DNA of 64,000 nucleotides from Pelagovum sp. HNIBRBA483. Lineage in GTDB: Bacteria; Pseudomonadota; Alphaproteobacteria; Rhodobacterales; Rhodobacteraceae. This document shows positions 27,486 through 36,757 of the stretch, piece after piece. Where the stretch lies: positions 806,001 through 870,000 of the forward strand of contig NZ_CP162412.1 of assembly GCF_040931995.1 (NCBI RefSeq), given 5' to 3'. How positions within the stretch are numbered: position 1 is the first letter of the stretch; every line of letters starts with the position of its first letter. Below the pieces are notes generated by a model. The model saw nothing but the letters and a program-made list of their open reading frames with translations. It was not told where the DNA came from and did no database searches. Made by a program: the position numbers and the translations under genes.

Positions 27486-28466
27486 ATGGAACGCACGCAG
27501 TTGAGCCTGAAATGGCTGGAGGTCTTTCAAGCGGTGGCGCGGGGCGGCTCCGTGCAAGAGGCGGCGCGGCGCTTGGGCATATCCACCAGCACGGTATCGC
27601 ACCATCTGACCTGCCTCGAAGCAGCGGTGGGTGTTGCGCTGGTGGATCACGGTAAGCGGCCAATGGCGCTGACGCAGGAGGGGGCGATCCTGATCCGGCG
27701 TGCGGACGAGGCTTTGGGGCAGTTGCGCAAAGGGGTTTCGGAGATTTGGTCGCGCGATCCGGGGGCATTGGTGCGAGTGTTAAGGATTGCGGCGATCGAG
27801 GAACTGGACAGGGAGGTCACGCCGACGGTTGCCGCGCAATTGGTGCGGGATTTGCGCTCTTGTGATTTGTCGTTCCTGACACGGCCCAGCCATGACATTC
27901 TGGCACTGTTGGAGGGTGAGGATATCGACATCGGCATCGCAGCCGCGCTTGACGGGCGCGGCGGGCGGGTGATCGAGACGCCGCTTTTGCGTGATCCCTA
28001 TATCATCCTCGCGCCACGGGCGGGGACGGCGCAGCCAGATGCCTACCTGACGGGAGAGGCAGGGCTACCCTTCTTGCGGTACAGTAAGACGATGATGATC
28101 GGGCGGCGGATCGAGCTGCAATTCCGCCGGATGCGGCGGGTGGTGCCTTCGCGGATGGAGTTTGAAAGCACGCCCGCGATGCTGCCGTTGATTGCGGCAG
28201 GGCAGGCTTGGACCGTCACAACAGCGCTGACATTGGCGGCCTGTAGCGAGGCGGATCATGCGCAAATCGCGGCGCTGCCCTTTCCGGGCGCAGGTTTCGC
28301 GCGGCAGCTATCGCTGTTCCGGCAGGAGACATTGCCGGAAGCCTTGGCTGAGATGGTGGAAGCACCTGTCCGGCGGCTGATCGAGACGCAGTTGATCGCG
28401 CCGGTTCTGGCGCGGGCGCCGTGGCTGACGCCGGACTTTCGCTTGCTGGAAGCGAGTGATGGCTAG
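27486..28466 (+). CDS. LysR family transcriptional regulator
   Basis: A 326-residue regulator. The N-terminal winged helix-turn-helix spans residues 5-65 (LKWLEVFQAVARGGSVQEAARRLGISTSTVSHHLTCLE in overlapping segments), followed by a helical linker and a periplasmic-binding-protein-like effector domain from about residue 95. The recognition helix STSTVSHHL differs from the usual QPALS type. Its gene is embedded between a CoA-transferase and an MttB/DMGDH-like pair, and matching dyads lie in both intergenic regions, so it probably controls all of them. The effector is unknown. Confidence 0.93.
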   Translation: MERTQLSLKWLEVFQAVARGGSVQEAARRLGISTSTVSHHLTCLEAAVGVALVDHGKRPMALTQEGAILIRRADEALGQLRKGVSEIWSRDPGALVRVLRIAAIEELDREVTPTVAAQLVRDLRSCDLSFLTRPSHDILALLEGEDIDIGIAAALDGRGGRVIETPLLRDPYIILAPRAGTAQPDAYLTGEAGLPFLRYSKTMMIGRRIELQFRRMRRVVPSRMEFESTPAMLPLIAAGQAWTVTTALTLAACSEADHAQIAALPFPGAGFARQLSLFRQETLPEALAEMVEAPVRRLIETQLIAPVLARAPWLTPDFRLLEASDG

Positions 28467-28473
28467 CGTGGTA

Positions 28474-30003
28474 TCAGCGCGGCGGTGTCAGGATCGTGAA
28501 ATGGCGGCGGATGTCGGCGTCTTGTTCATCTGACAGGTAGGCGGGGTGATGATCGCGCAGGATCGCGCGGGCGCGCTCGCGGGCGCGGCCCCAGATATCG
28601 GGCGTGCCTTTCTCGTGCCATGTGATCGGTGGGTCGCGGTCGGCCAGAACGGGGTAGTGATAGTCCCGCTCCATCGCGGCATAGGTTTGCGGGCTGCCGA
28701 GGAAGTGCCCCTCGCCAAGGATGGCGGCGCAGATGGCGTCGTAGCCGAGGGTTTCTTCGGTCACTTCGATGCCGCGCAGGCTGCGATAGATCGCGCCAAG
28801 CATATCATTGTCGATCACGAACGCCTCGAAGCTGGCGCCGAGGAGGGAGGCGGTCATGCCGGAGCTTTCGTAGATCAGGTTGCCCCCCGCGAGGCCAGCG
28901 GCGAGGGCGGTGATGCCTTTCTCCAGACCATATTGGGCATCGATCGCCTTGGCATCGGTCATCGATGAAGCGACGCCAGAGGGCAGGCCGAGCCAGTTGG
29001 AGATTTGTGCGGAGGCGGCATTGAGCACCGCGATCTCCCCGCCGCCGCCGGCGAAAGCGCCTGTGCGGAGGTCGATCACCAAGGGCCAGTTGGAAAAGAT
29101 CATCGGATGGCCGCGCTTGATCGCGTGGACACAGACGAGGCTGCCGAGCGTTTCGGCCAGCGACTGTGCGAGGAAACCCGCGAGCGTGGCGGGGGCGGTG
29201 GCGCCCGACTGCGCGGCGGTGATGCAGGAAACGGGGATGTTGTGATCGAGGCAGGCATAGAGCACGTCGATCGCGTCCTCACCAAAGCGCATGGGCGAGA
29301 TCACGGGGCTGATATGGGCCTTAAGGAACGGGCGTGCTGCGAAAGCGCCCGTGCCGCCCGCGGCGATATCGAGCATGGCGACGATGGGGGCGACGCTTTC
29401 GGCCACGGTGAAGGACGTGGCGACGGGCTTTGTGGTGTTGGTGATCAGCGCATAGGCGGTGTTGACATCAAGGGCAGTGACATCGGGCACGTCGGTGGCG
29501 ACGCAGCAGCGGGTGAACCAGCTCACATTTTCGAGCCGGTCTTGCAGGCGGGTGAAATCATGCAAGTCGCCCAGCGTTGAGGGGCGGTAGTGGGCGGTAT
29601 CGAGATCAAGCGTTTGTACCGCAGCGCCGCCGGTGCCGAAATGGACCGCATCGCCGCCGACCTCGATACTGCGCGATGGATCGCGCCCGTGCAGCGGGAA
29701 GCGTTTGGCGGCGGCTGCGATGGCGTCCTCTACCAGTGCGGAGGGGAAACGGATGCGCCCGTCGCCGTGATCCACCGCGCCGGCTTTCAACAGGTCGTTA
29801 CGGAGGCGGGCGGGCACCTCGCCCATGCCCAGTTCCGCCAAGAGCCGGAGGGCGGTGTCGTAGATTGCGCGGATCTCTGGCGGGGCAAGCGGCTGGTACT
29901 GGCCGCCGCGCTGACCGGGAGGGGCGGGGTTGACCGGCGGCGCCTGTCGCTGGCGGCGCTTTTCGATGCGGCCACCGCTACGAATGGTCTTTGCCTCGGA
30001 CAT
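28474..30003 (-). CDS. trimethylamine methyltransferase (MttB) family protein, non-pyrrolysine
   Basis: A 509-residue COG5598-type protein. ATG at 30003 has AGAGGGGG upstream. The N-terminal RIEKRRQRQAPPVNP and following YQPLAPPEIRAIYDTALRLL segments, plus AAQSGATAPATLAGFLAQSL and SGMTASLLGASFEAFVIDND, match MttB-like TIM barrels. There is no in-frame amber codon, so no pyrrolysine. Characterised non-Pyl members demethylate glycine betaine, proline betaine or carnitine, passing methyl to a corrinoid protein. No corrinoid protein gene is seen here. It diverges from the DMGDH-like gene across an operator-like dyad. Confidence 0.9.
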   Translation of the reverse strand: MSEAKTIRSGGRIEKRRQRQAPPVNPAPPGQRGGQYQPLAPPEIRAIYDTALRLLAELGMGEVPARLRNDLLKAGAVDHGDGRIRFPSALVEDAIAAAAKRFPLHGRDPSRSIEVGGDAVHFGTGGAAVQTLDLDTAHYRPSTLGDLHDFTRLQDRLENVSWFTRCCVATDVPDVTALDVNTAYALITNTTKPVATSFTVAESVAPIVAMLDIAAGGTGAFAARPFLKAHISPVISPMRFGEDAIDVLYACLDHNIPVSCITAAQSGATAPATLAGFLAQSLAETLGSLVCVHAIKRGHPMIFSNWPLVIDLRTGAFAGGGGEIAVLNAASAQISNWLGLPSGVASSMTDAKAIDAQYGLEKGITALAAGLAGGNLIYESSGMTASLLGASFEAFVIDNDMLGAIYRSLRGIEVTEETLGYDAICAAILGEGHFLGSPQTYAAMERDYHYPVLADRDPPITWHEKGTPDIWGRARERARAILRDHHPAYLSDEQDADIRRHFTILTPPR

Positions 30004-30096
30004 GGGCCCCCTCTGCCAGCTTTCAGGCATCAAACCGCGCGGTTGGGCCTGCTGGCAAGTGGCATGGCCGTTATGCGCTAAAAATGGAAACGGAGT

Positions 30097-30111
30097 TTCG
30101 AATTTTTCGAA
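30097..30111. promoter_or_regulatory. LysR-type operator, site B
   Basis: TTCGAATTTTTCGAA has the same TTCGA-N5-TCGAA dyad as site A at 27458. Symmetry extends to 9-bp arms (30094-30102 and 30106-30114). Over 21 aligned bases the two sites agree at 16. It sits 66 bp upstream of the DMGDH-like start and 93 bp upstream of the MttB-like start. Confidence 0.72.
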
Positions 30112-30177
30112 ACTCTTGCGCGGTGCTTGATCGGAGTACGGGCAAGAGGGAGGGTCAGGAAAATTGGGGAGGCGTGC

Positions 30178-32607
30178 ATGAAGACGCAGGTAAAAGTTGT
30201 GGTGATCGGTGGCGGAATCGCCGGATGCTCGACGCTCTATCATCTGACGCAGGAAGGCTGGACGGATGTGATGCTGCTTGAGCGCGACGAGCTGACCTCT
30301 GGCACCACATGGCATTCGGCGGCGCAGGTGACGAATTTTGGCATGAACCAGACGATGGTCGGGCTGAAGAGCCATTCCATCGCGCTGTACAAGGAACTGG
30401 CCGACGACCCCGATTACCCGATCAACTACCACCACGGCGATGGCGGCATCAGGCTTGCCAATACACAAGCGCAAATGGACGGTTATCGGCATTTTGCCTC
30501 GATGGCGCGGGGCATGGATGTGCATTTCGAAATCCTCGATGCGGAGGAATGCGCGCGGCGGCATCCGCTGATTTCGACCGAGAACCTTGTGGGCGGGCTG
30601 TGGGATCCGCTGGACGGTGACATTGACCCCGCGCAACTGTGCCAAGCGCTGGCGCGGCGGGCGCGGAAGGCGGGTGCGGAGGTCCACCGCCACACGCCAG
30701 TGACCGCGCTGCGGCAGTTGAAAGACGATACATGGATCGTCAGCACGCCGAAGGGCGAGGTGCATGCCGATATCGTGGTCAACGCCTGCGGCTACCGCGT
30801 GAATGAAGTGGGCGCGATGATGGGGGTGCATCACCCCGTGATGTCGATGGAGCATCAGTATTTCATCACCGAGGAAATACCGGCGATCCGCGAGGCGGGG
30901 CACCGGATGCCGCTGATCCGCTGCCCGATCAGCGATTTTTATTCGCGGCAGGAGAAGTTTGGCCTGTTGGTGGGGTTTTATGAGCAAGGCTGCCGGACAT
31001 GGGGGATGGACGGGATCGACCCGCATTTCGTCAATGATCTTTGCCCTGACGATCTCGACCGGATCACGGATGTGCTGGAGGGTGCGTTTGCGCGGATGCC
31101 GGCGCTGACGGAAGTTGGGATAAAATCGGTGGTAAACGGGCCGATCACCTATTCGATTGACGGAGCGCCGTTGGTTGGCCCGATCCCCGGTAAGCGCAAT
31201 GCGTTTTGCATCATCGGGCTGCGGGCCGGATTGGGTGAAGGCGGCGGGCATGGCTGGCTGTTGGCGCAGCAGATCGTGCATGGGGAGGCTTGCTACGATA
31301 CATGGCCGCTCGATCCGCGCCGGTTCACGGGGCATGGCAATGTCGAGCTGTGTGCGCTGAAGGCGATTGAGGAATATCAAAACGAGTTCCGCTTCGAGTT
31401 CCCGCATGAGCATCGCCCTGCGGGGCGACCGATCAAGACTACGCCGCTGACGCCGGTTCTGGCGGCGGAGGGCGCGCATTTCACGGTCGTCAACGGCTGG
31501 GAGCGGGCGGATTACTTCATGCCGACGCCGGAGTTTGAGGAGGAACACGGCTTCCGGCGGAGCAACGTTGAGGATGTGATCGCCGAGGAGATTGCAGCGG
31601 TGCATGGCGCTGTTGGTCTGGCCGAGGTGAACGGCTTTACGCGCTACGAGATTACAGGAGCCGACGCGGAGGCGTTCCTCGACCGGATGGTGTGCGGGCG
31701 GGTGCCGCGCCGCGCTGGGCGGGTGGGGCTGACTTATCTGCTCAATCATCACGGTATGATCAAGGCCGAGGCGACGCTGGCGCGTTTGCCCGACAGTACG
31801 CGCGGGCAGGGGCGCATTTGGTATGGGGCGGCGGCGGCGGCTGAGCAACATGACATGGACTGGCTTCAGGCGCATGTGGGGGCGGGGGAGGACTTGCAGA
31901 TCCGCTGCCTGACCAATGACATGACCATTCTGATCGTTGCAGGGCCGAAGGCGCGGGCGGTCATGCAGGCGGTATCGCGGGAGGATTGGTCGGCGGAGGC
32001 GTTCCCGTGGCTTTCGGTCAGGGAGGCGTTTGTTGGGATCGCGCCAGCGGTGGTGATGGCGGTGAGCTTCTCGGGCGAATTGGCCTATGAGATTCATGTG
32101 CTGAATAACCAGCTGTATGCCGCATATTCGGCGCTGCGGGCAGCAGGCAAAGAGCATGGGATGCGGCTTTTCGGGGCGCGGGCGGTTGAGTCGATGCGGC
32201 TGGAGAAGGACTTCCTGCATTGGAAATCTGACCTGTTGACAGAGTTTGACCCGATCGAGACGGGGCTGGGCCGCTTTGTGAACTGGCAGAAGGATGATTT
32301 CGTCGGGCGGGCAGCATTGGAGGCGCGGCGCGATACGGGGCCGGTGAAGCGGCGCGTGTTGATGGAGGTTCTGTGCGCGGATCGGGTGGCGCACGGTGGT
32401 GCATCGCTGATGCAAGACGGCAAGGTCGTTGGCACCGTAACATCGGGCGCGTGGGGGCATCGGACGGGGATGAACCTTGCCATTGCCTTTGTCTCACCAG
32501 AGGCACTGGACGCGCCGATGGCGGTTGACCTGATTGGCGACGAAATACCTGTGCGGGTGCTCGACAAATCGCCGTTTGACCCCGAGATGACGCGCTTACG
32601 CGGCTGA
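30178..32607 (+). CDS. FAD-dependent oxidoreductase with GcvT domain (dimethylglycine/sarcosine dehydrogenase-like)
   Basis: An 809-residue fusion. The N-terminal DAO domain starts VVVIGGGIAGCSTLYHL (Rossmann FAD site). TSGTTWHSAAQ contains the His that in DMGDH/SARDH carries covalent FAD. From about residue 430 a GcvT aminomethyltransferase fold follows (FRRSNVEDVIAEEIAAVHG, LTYLLNHHGMIKAE, FSGELAYEIHV), ending in a GcvT_C barrel. Such enzymes oxidatively demethylate N-methyl amines and transfer the C1 unit to tetrahydrofolate. It is paired with the divergent MttB-like gene. Confidence 0.92.
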   Translation: MKTQVKVVVIGGGIAGCSTLYHLTQEGWTDVMLLERDELTSGTTWHSAAQVTNFGMNQTMVGLKSHSIALYKELADDPDYPINYHHGDGGIRLANTQAQMDGYRHFASMARGMDVHFEILDAEECARRHPLISTENLVGGLWDPLDGDIDPAQLCQALARRARKAGAEVHRHTPVTALRQLKDDTWIVSTPKGEVHADIVVNACGYRVNEVGAMMGVHHPVMSMEHQYFITEEIPAIREAGHRMPLIRCPISDFYSRQEKFGLLVGFYEQGCRTWGMDGIDPHFVNDLCPDDLDRITDVLEGAFARMPALTEVGIKSVVNGPITYSIDGAPLVGPIPGKRNAFCIIGLRAGLGEGGGHGWLLAQQIVHGEACYDTWPLDPRRFTGHGNVELCALKAIEEYQNEFRFEFPHEHRPAGRPIKTTPLTPVLAAEGAHFTVVNGWERADYFMPTPEFEEEHGFRRSNVEDVIAEEIAAVHGAVGLAEVNGFTRYEITGADAEAFLDRMVCGRVPRRAGRVGLTYLLNHHGMIKAEATLARLPDSTRGQGRIWYGAAAAAEQHDMDWLQAHVGAGEDLQIRCLTNDMTILIVAGPKARAVMQAVSREDWSAEAFPWLSVREAFVGIAPAVVMAVSFSGELAYEIHVLNNQLYAAYSALRAAGKEHGMRLFGARAVESMRLEKDFLHWKSDLLTEFDPIETGLGRFVNWQKDDFVGRAALEARRDTGPVKRRVLMEVLCADRVAHGGASLMQDGKVVGTVTSGAWGHRTGMNLAIAFVSPEALDAPMAVDLIGDEIPVRVLDKSPFDPEMTRLRG

Positions 32608-32610
32608 CGG

Positions 32611-32985
32611 CTAGCTGGCGATAAAGGCGATCATCACAAGATAGGTGAGTTGATGCAGGAGTTGATCGAGGCCTGTGAGAATCCAGAATATCTGGCTCGT
32701 TGGGGAGAATCCGCCAAGGCTGACGAGGCGGTCCTTTGCCCAGTCGAGGTGATAATGCACGACGCCCTCCCCCGCGAGGAGGGCGAGCATCGGGAGCGGC
32801 GAGACGGTAAAAAAGACCAAAACCGCCGCGCTGCCGAGGACATGAAGGCCGGCATGCACCACGCCGCCGATATGGCCGTATTGCCCCTTGGTGCGGACCA
32901 TCCAGCCGGTTTGGAGAGCGAAATCTGCGATGAAATGTTTGATGAAAAACAGCGTAAATAAGGCGTAAAGGGAAGGGTCGGGCAT
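32611..32985 (-). CDS. DUF3307 family membrane protein
   Basis: A 124-residue integral membrane protein with about three hydrophobic segments. The N-terminal LFTLFFIKHFIADFALQT and the HAGLHVLGSAAV and HYHLDWAKDR segments match DUF3307, with several conserved histidines. The start is ATG 32985 after AAAGGAG. It is probably cotranscribed with the upstream cNMP-domain gene (16-bp gap). Its stop lies 3 bp from that of the convergent DMGDH-like gene. Function unknown. Confidence 0.85.
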   Translation of the reverse strand: MPDPSLYALFTLFFIKHFIADFALQTGWMVRTKGQYGHIGGVVHAGLHVLGSAAVLVFFTVSPLPMLALLAGEGVVHYHLDWAKDRLVSLGGFSPTSQIFWILTGLDQLLHQLTYLVMIAFIAS

Positions 32986-33001
32986 CCTGGCTCCTTTGTG
33001 T

Positions 33002-33712
33002 CTAGAGGGCGTGGGACGGGCTGTTCTGTGCGACGAGCTTGGCATTGGCAGCGACGAGTTTGCGGCCGGTATCCCTGTTAATGGTGCTGTCGAAGGTACG
33101 GCGGAAATCGGTATTCGCGTCGCGCAAGCGGCGCAGCGCGCTGCCGGAGATCGCGAACACCCGCAAAGGCCCTTCGGCAACCACGGTGGCGGAGGCTGGT
33201 GTGGTGCTCAGGACATTGATTTCGCCCAGAAATCCGCTGTTTACCTGCGCGAGGCTTTTGCCACCGGATGTGACGTGGGCAGCGCCGCTTGAGATGTAGT
33301 AAAGGCTGGTAACGGGGGCGTTCTCGGTCAGGAGTTCGTAGCCGTCGGGGAGGTCGAGCCAGCTGCCGGCATCAAGAAAAAGCCGCGCGGCGGGAAGCGG
33401 CAGATCAGCGAACTGGTCATCAAGGAAGCGCCGCTCTTCCGTCGAGAACCGCAGGCGACGGTTTAACAGCCACATGCGGGTCAGGCCGGTGATGCTGATC
33501 ACGATCCACGATATCTGGATCAAGGCGGAGGCGAGGTTGAACTCGGTCAGTAGGCTAATAAGCACGAAGCTGGCGGCGGAAAGGTTGAGCAGAGTATAGA
33601 TGTGACGGTCGCCACGGATCAGCCCAAGTTGCAGCCCCGCATAGGAGCCGAGGTACAGGACAACGCCGAGGAGGCCGGAATATTCATAGAAGGCGGGTGG
33701 CAGAACACTCAT
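33002..33712 (-). CDS. membrane-anchored cyclic nucleotide-binding domain protein
   Basis: A 236-residue protein. The first about 80 residues form three hydrophobic segments (SGLLGVVLYLGSYAGLQLGL, TLLNLSAASFVLISLL, ALIQISWIVISITGL), resembling the CBU_0592-type membrane module. Residues about 95-215 form a cNMP-binding/CAP_ED fold (LPDGYELLTENAPVTSLYYI, GFLGEINVLSTTPASATVVA). The phosphate-binding cassette lacks the perfect FGExAL..xRAATV consensus, so nucleotide binding is uncertain. No DNA-binding domain. It is likely an envelope sensor or scaffold, in an operon with DUF3307. Confidence 0.82.
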   Translation of the reverse strand: MSVLPPAFYEYSGLLGVVLYLGSYAGLQLGLIRGDRHIYTLLNLSAASFVLISLLTEFNLASALIQISWIVISITGLTRMWLLNRRLRFSTEERRFLDDQFADLPLPAARLFLDAGSWLDLPDGYELLTENAPVTSLYYISSGAAHVTSGGKSLAQVNSGFLGEINVLSTTPASATVVAEGPLRVFAISGSALRRLRDANTDFRRTFDSTINRDTGRKLVAANAKLVAQNSPSHAL

Positions 33713-33904
33713 AAATTGAAATCCGTAACATAATTCCCCCGAGAGATGCTAACAGGGAAAGGCTGGTTTCGAAACTGTTTTGCAGGGCCATCCAGTGAAT
33801 CATGGGCTTTGAGCGCTGTGCCGCGCGGTTGTTGGTGATGGCAATGGTATTTGGCATCGGCTAAGGTTTTGAGAAACAGGTGCAATGAACGGAATGCGGG
33901 CGGT

Positions 33905-35146
33905 ATGGCGATGACGGGCGAGACGGGGCAAGAACTCCCCGCGCAGGGGGACGGGCGGCGTGTACTAATCCTGGTGGAGAACCTGCCCGTGCCGCTGGAT
34001 CGCCGTGTGTGGATGGAAGCGACGACACTCCATGCCGCGGGGTATCAGGTGAGCGTGATCTGCCCGATGGGGCGCGGCTGGGATGCCGCCTATGAGGAGA
34101 TCGACGGTATCCACATTTACCGCTTTCCGCTGCCGCCCGAGGCGCATGAAGGGGCCATAGCCTATGCGCGGGAATGGGGTGGTGCGCTTTGGCATATGTT
34201 CCGACTGGCGCGGCAGGTGCGGGCGGAGCGGGGGTTTGACGTCATTCACGGGTGCAATCCGCCAGATTTGCTGTTCCTTTTAGGGATGCGGTACCGGCTG
34301 GCGGGGGTGCGGTTTCTGTTTGACCATCACGATGTGGCGCCGGAGCTGTTTGAGGCGAAGTTTGGCAAGCGGGGGCTGATTTACAAGATCTTGCGCCTGT
34401 GGGAGCGAATGACGTTCCGCGCGGCGGATGTCTCGATCGCGACCAATGAGAGCTTCCGCCAGATAGCCATCACGCGCGGCTGGATGGCGCCGGAGGATGT
34501 GTTTATAGTGCGGTCCGCGCCGCAGGTGGGCAAGTTTGAAATTCAGCCGCCGGACCCTGCCGTGCGCAAGGGCGCTGGCACGGTGATCGGCTATGTGGGG
34601 GTGATCGGGCAGCAGGAGGGGATGGATTTGCTGGTCGCCGCCGCCGATCACCTGATCAGCCGGCTGGGCAAAAGTGATGTGCGCTTTGTGATCATCGGGT
34701 TTGGGCCGCATGTGCCGGTGGTGCAGGCAGATGTCGCGGCGCGGGGGCTGGAGGGGTATTTCGACTTCCCAGGCGCGCTTTATGGCGAGGAGATGCTGCG
34801 GGTGTTGTGCAGCGCGGATATTGGCGTTTGCCCCGATCCGAAGAACGCGATGAACGACATCTCCACCATGAACAAGATCATGGAATATATGCTTCTGGAG
34901 AAGCCCTCGGTGCAGTTTGATCTGAAGGAAGGGCGCGTTTCGGCGCAGGGGGCATCGCTTTACGCAAAGCCAAACGTGCCGGAGGATTTTGCCGAGAAGA
35001 TCGCGTGGTTGATTGACCACCCCGAGGAGGGGCGCGAGATGGGCGTTGCGGGGCGCAAGCGAGTGTTGGAAGGGCTGAGCTGGGAAAGCTCGGTCGCCCC
35101 GCTTTTGGCGGCTTACGACAGGATATTCGCTAAAGCGGGACGTTAA
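33905..35146 (+). CDS. glycosyltransferase family 4 (GT-B fold)
   Basis: A 413-residue enzyme transferring a sugar from a nucleotide donor during exopolysaccharide assembly. The N-terminal [20 protein letters not shown] is typical of a WcaI/WbuB-like subgroup. The donor-binding C-terminal half contains [29 protein letters not shown] and [20 protein letters not shown] with the catalytic-loop Glu. ATG at 33905 or 33911 is plausible; the extension to 33851 is less likely. The TAA stop overlaps that of the convergent exosortase gene. It is the leftmost gene of the EPS region. Confidence 0.9.
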   Translation: MAMTGETGQELPAQGDGRRVLILVENLPVPLDRRVWMEATTLHAAGYQVSVICPMGRGWDAAYEEIDGIHIYRFPLPPEAHEGAIAYAREWGGALWHMFRLARQVRAERGFDVIHGCNPPDLLFLLGMRYRLAGVRFLFDHHDVAPELFEAKFGKRGLIYKILRLWERMTFRAADVSIATNESFRQIAITRGWMAPEDVFIVRSAPQVGKFEIQPPDPAVRKGAGTVIGYVGVIGQQEGMDLLVAAADHLISRLGKSDVRFVIIGFGPHVPVVQADVAARGLEGYFDFPGALYGEEMLRVLCSADIGVCPDPKNAMNDISTMNKIMEYMLLEKPSVQFDLKEGRVSAQGASLYAKPNVPEDFAEKIAWLIDHPEEGREMGVAGRKRVLEGLSWESSVAPLLAAYDRIFAKAGR

Positions 35147-36756
35147 TCTGGTACGAAACGGGGCAGGCGCGGCAGGCTTTCGCGCATGAAGCCTTCGAGC
35201 CGGTCGGCGGCGGCGGCTTCGCTTTCGCCTGTGAGGATTGGTGTGGAGTAGCGGACAAGCGCGCCATGTGTGCGGCCGGTGCGGAGGCTGTCCCAGACGA
35301 CCATGATCTTCGCGAGGTAATCATTGGTCATGCGGCGGCCGCGTTGGTCGAACCAGTAATAGACAAGCTGGTCATTGGTGCCTTTGCGGATGATCGCGCG
35401 GAGAACCTCGAAATTGCCGTAGGGCGTGGCGCTCATGTCGATCTCATGCGGGGCGATGGTGACGATTTCCCATCCGCCACCGGGGAGGCAGACCTCGGGC
35501 GAGTGGATGCCGTCGCCTTCTGTCTGCACATCGTAATAGGCGGAAAAGAAGCCAACAGGCGCCGCGACACCAGCGGCGGAATAGCTGGCGTTGAGGTAGT
35601 CATCGGCGCCGAGCACTTCCTCGACTTCGGCCTCAAGCGGGAGGAGCTGCGCCGACCAACCTGAGATGCTGCGCGGAAAGAGGAGGAACGGATCCCGCGC
35701 GGGTGGGGTGCGCTCTTGAGCGGGGGCCAGCAGGAAGGCCAGCGCCACGGCGAGGCTGAGAAGAGCTGCGCTGATCAGGCCACGGGTGGGGCGCAGGGCG
35801 AGGATGCGGGCGGCTTCTTGGCCGAAGCCGGTGAAATCCACGTCGATGGTGGCGGAGAGCGGTAGTCGATCGCGCGTGGTGAAGCGCTGAAGCGCGACGG
35901 CGAGGCCGAAGAGGATGGCGACACAGGCGATGAAGATGACCCAGCCTTCGAAGAAGTGCAGGAAGCCCTCGGCATGTTCGATGCCGTAGCTGTTGACCAA
36001 GACGCCGATGACCCCGATGCGGAAGCTGTTCATCAGCACGGTGAGCGGTGCGGCAGCGAGTAGGAGGATGGCTTTGTGCCAGAGCGGGCCGCGATAGAGG
36101 ATCGCGAAGAGATAGGAAAAGCTGAGGATCGGGAAGAGGTAGCGCAGGCCGGAACAGGCCTCGGCCACTTGCAGCTTGTAGACGCCGAGGTCGATGATGT
36201 TGCCTTCGAGATAGACCGGCACGCCGAGCGCGGCGACGACCCAGACGCCGATTTCAGAGGAGATGCTTTGTAGGAAGATGGTCAGCTTCCAGTAAACGAA
36301 TTGCGGCAGCGGCAGCATGAAGACCAAATGCAGGACCGGCGCCCAGTGCCGGCGGCCCTCGGACCAGCCAAGCGTGATCAGCACAACGGCGCCAACCCAG
36401 AGGATCAGCGCATAGGTGACGAGATCAGGGATGCGGACGAGATTGCCCGCAACGCCAAGGGCGAGGGCGAAAACGAGGAGCGCCAAGCCGGGCCTGCGGC
36501 TGGCGCTGGCTTGCGCGGGTAAGGGCGCGGCTTGGCGGCGTTCTCGCATGAAGAGATAGAGCGACACCAGCGGGATGATCGGCCCGTGGCTGTATTCAGG
36601 TGTGGCCCATGCGGTGAAGAGTGAGCTGATGCCGAACCAAAAGACCGGCAGGGCTGCCACCAGCAGGAGCGCCCCCCAAAAGAGGCCAGCGAAATTGATG
36701 TCGCGGGGTGCCGTGCCGCCGGAGTTGGGCGCGAGGGTCTGCGACGCGCGGGACAC
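35143..36756 (-). CDS. xrtD: VPLPA-CTERM-specific exosortase fused to EpsI domain (XrtD)
   Basis: A 537-residue fusion. GTG at 36756 follows the TPR gene's TAA by 1 nt. Residues about 20-300 are a multi-spanning exosortase with catalytic C201 ([10 protein letters not shown]), R246 (MNSFRIGV) and H267 (HFFEGW), the Cys-Arg-His triad. Residues about 325-537 are an EpsI domain ([26 protein letters not shown]). Exosortases recognise C-terminal sorting tripartite signals and process the protein at the inner membrane. The VPLPA-CTERM protein at 47498 is an evident candidate substrate. The XrtD assignment comes from the EpsI fusion plus that substrate. Confidence 0.92.
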   Translation of the reverse strand: MSRASQTLAPNSGGTAPRDINFAGLFWGALLLVAALPVFWFGISSLFTAWATPEYSHGPIIPLVSLYLFMRERRQAAPLPAQASASRRPGLALLVFALALGVAGNLVRIPDLVTYALILWVGAVVLITLGWSEGRRHWAPVLHLVFMLPLPQFVYWKLTIFLQSISSEIGVWVVAALGVPVYLEGNIIDLGVYKLQVAEACSGLRYLFPILSFSYLFAILYRGPLWHKAILLLAAAPLTVLMNSFRIGVIGVLVNSYGIEHAEGFLHFFEGWVIFIACVAILFGLAVALQRFTTRDRLPLSATIDVDFTGFGQEAARILALRPTRGLISAALLSLAVALAFLLAPAQERTPPARDPFLLFPRSISGWSAQLLPLEAEVEEVLGADDYLNASYSAAGVAAPVGFFSAYYDVQTEGDGIHSPEVCLPGGGWEIVTIAPHEIDMSATPYGNFEVLRAIIRKGTNDQLVYYWFDQRGRRMTNDYLAKIMVVWDSLRTGRTHGALVRYSTPILTGESEAAAADRLEGFMRESLPRLPRFVPD

Positions 36757-36757
36757 C

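Noticed and set aside
28474-30003. Pyrrolysine-containing MttB
   Set aside because: No in-frame amber codon exists in the gene and no pyl genes are seen.
30004-32460. Minus-strand open frame fused in front of the MttB-like gene, about 820 extra codons
   Set aside because: It is antisense to the DMGDH-like gene. High GC keeps stops rare; the MttB gene has its own start at 30003 with a ribosome binding site.
33766-33775. GTTTCGAAAC palindrome before the GT4 gene as a third LysR site
   Set aside because: It shares TTTCGAA with the dyads but lacks the TTCGA-N5-TCGAA spacing, and lies outside the catabolic genes; probably chance.
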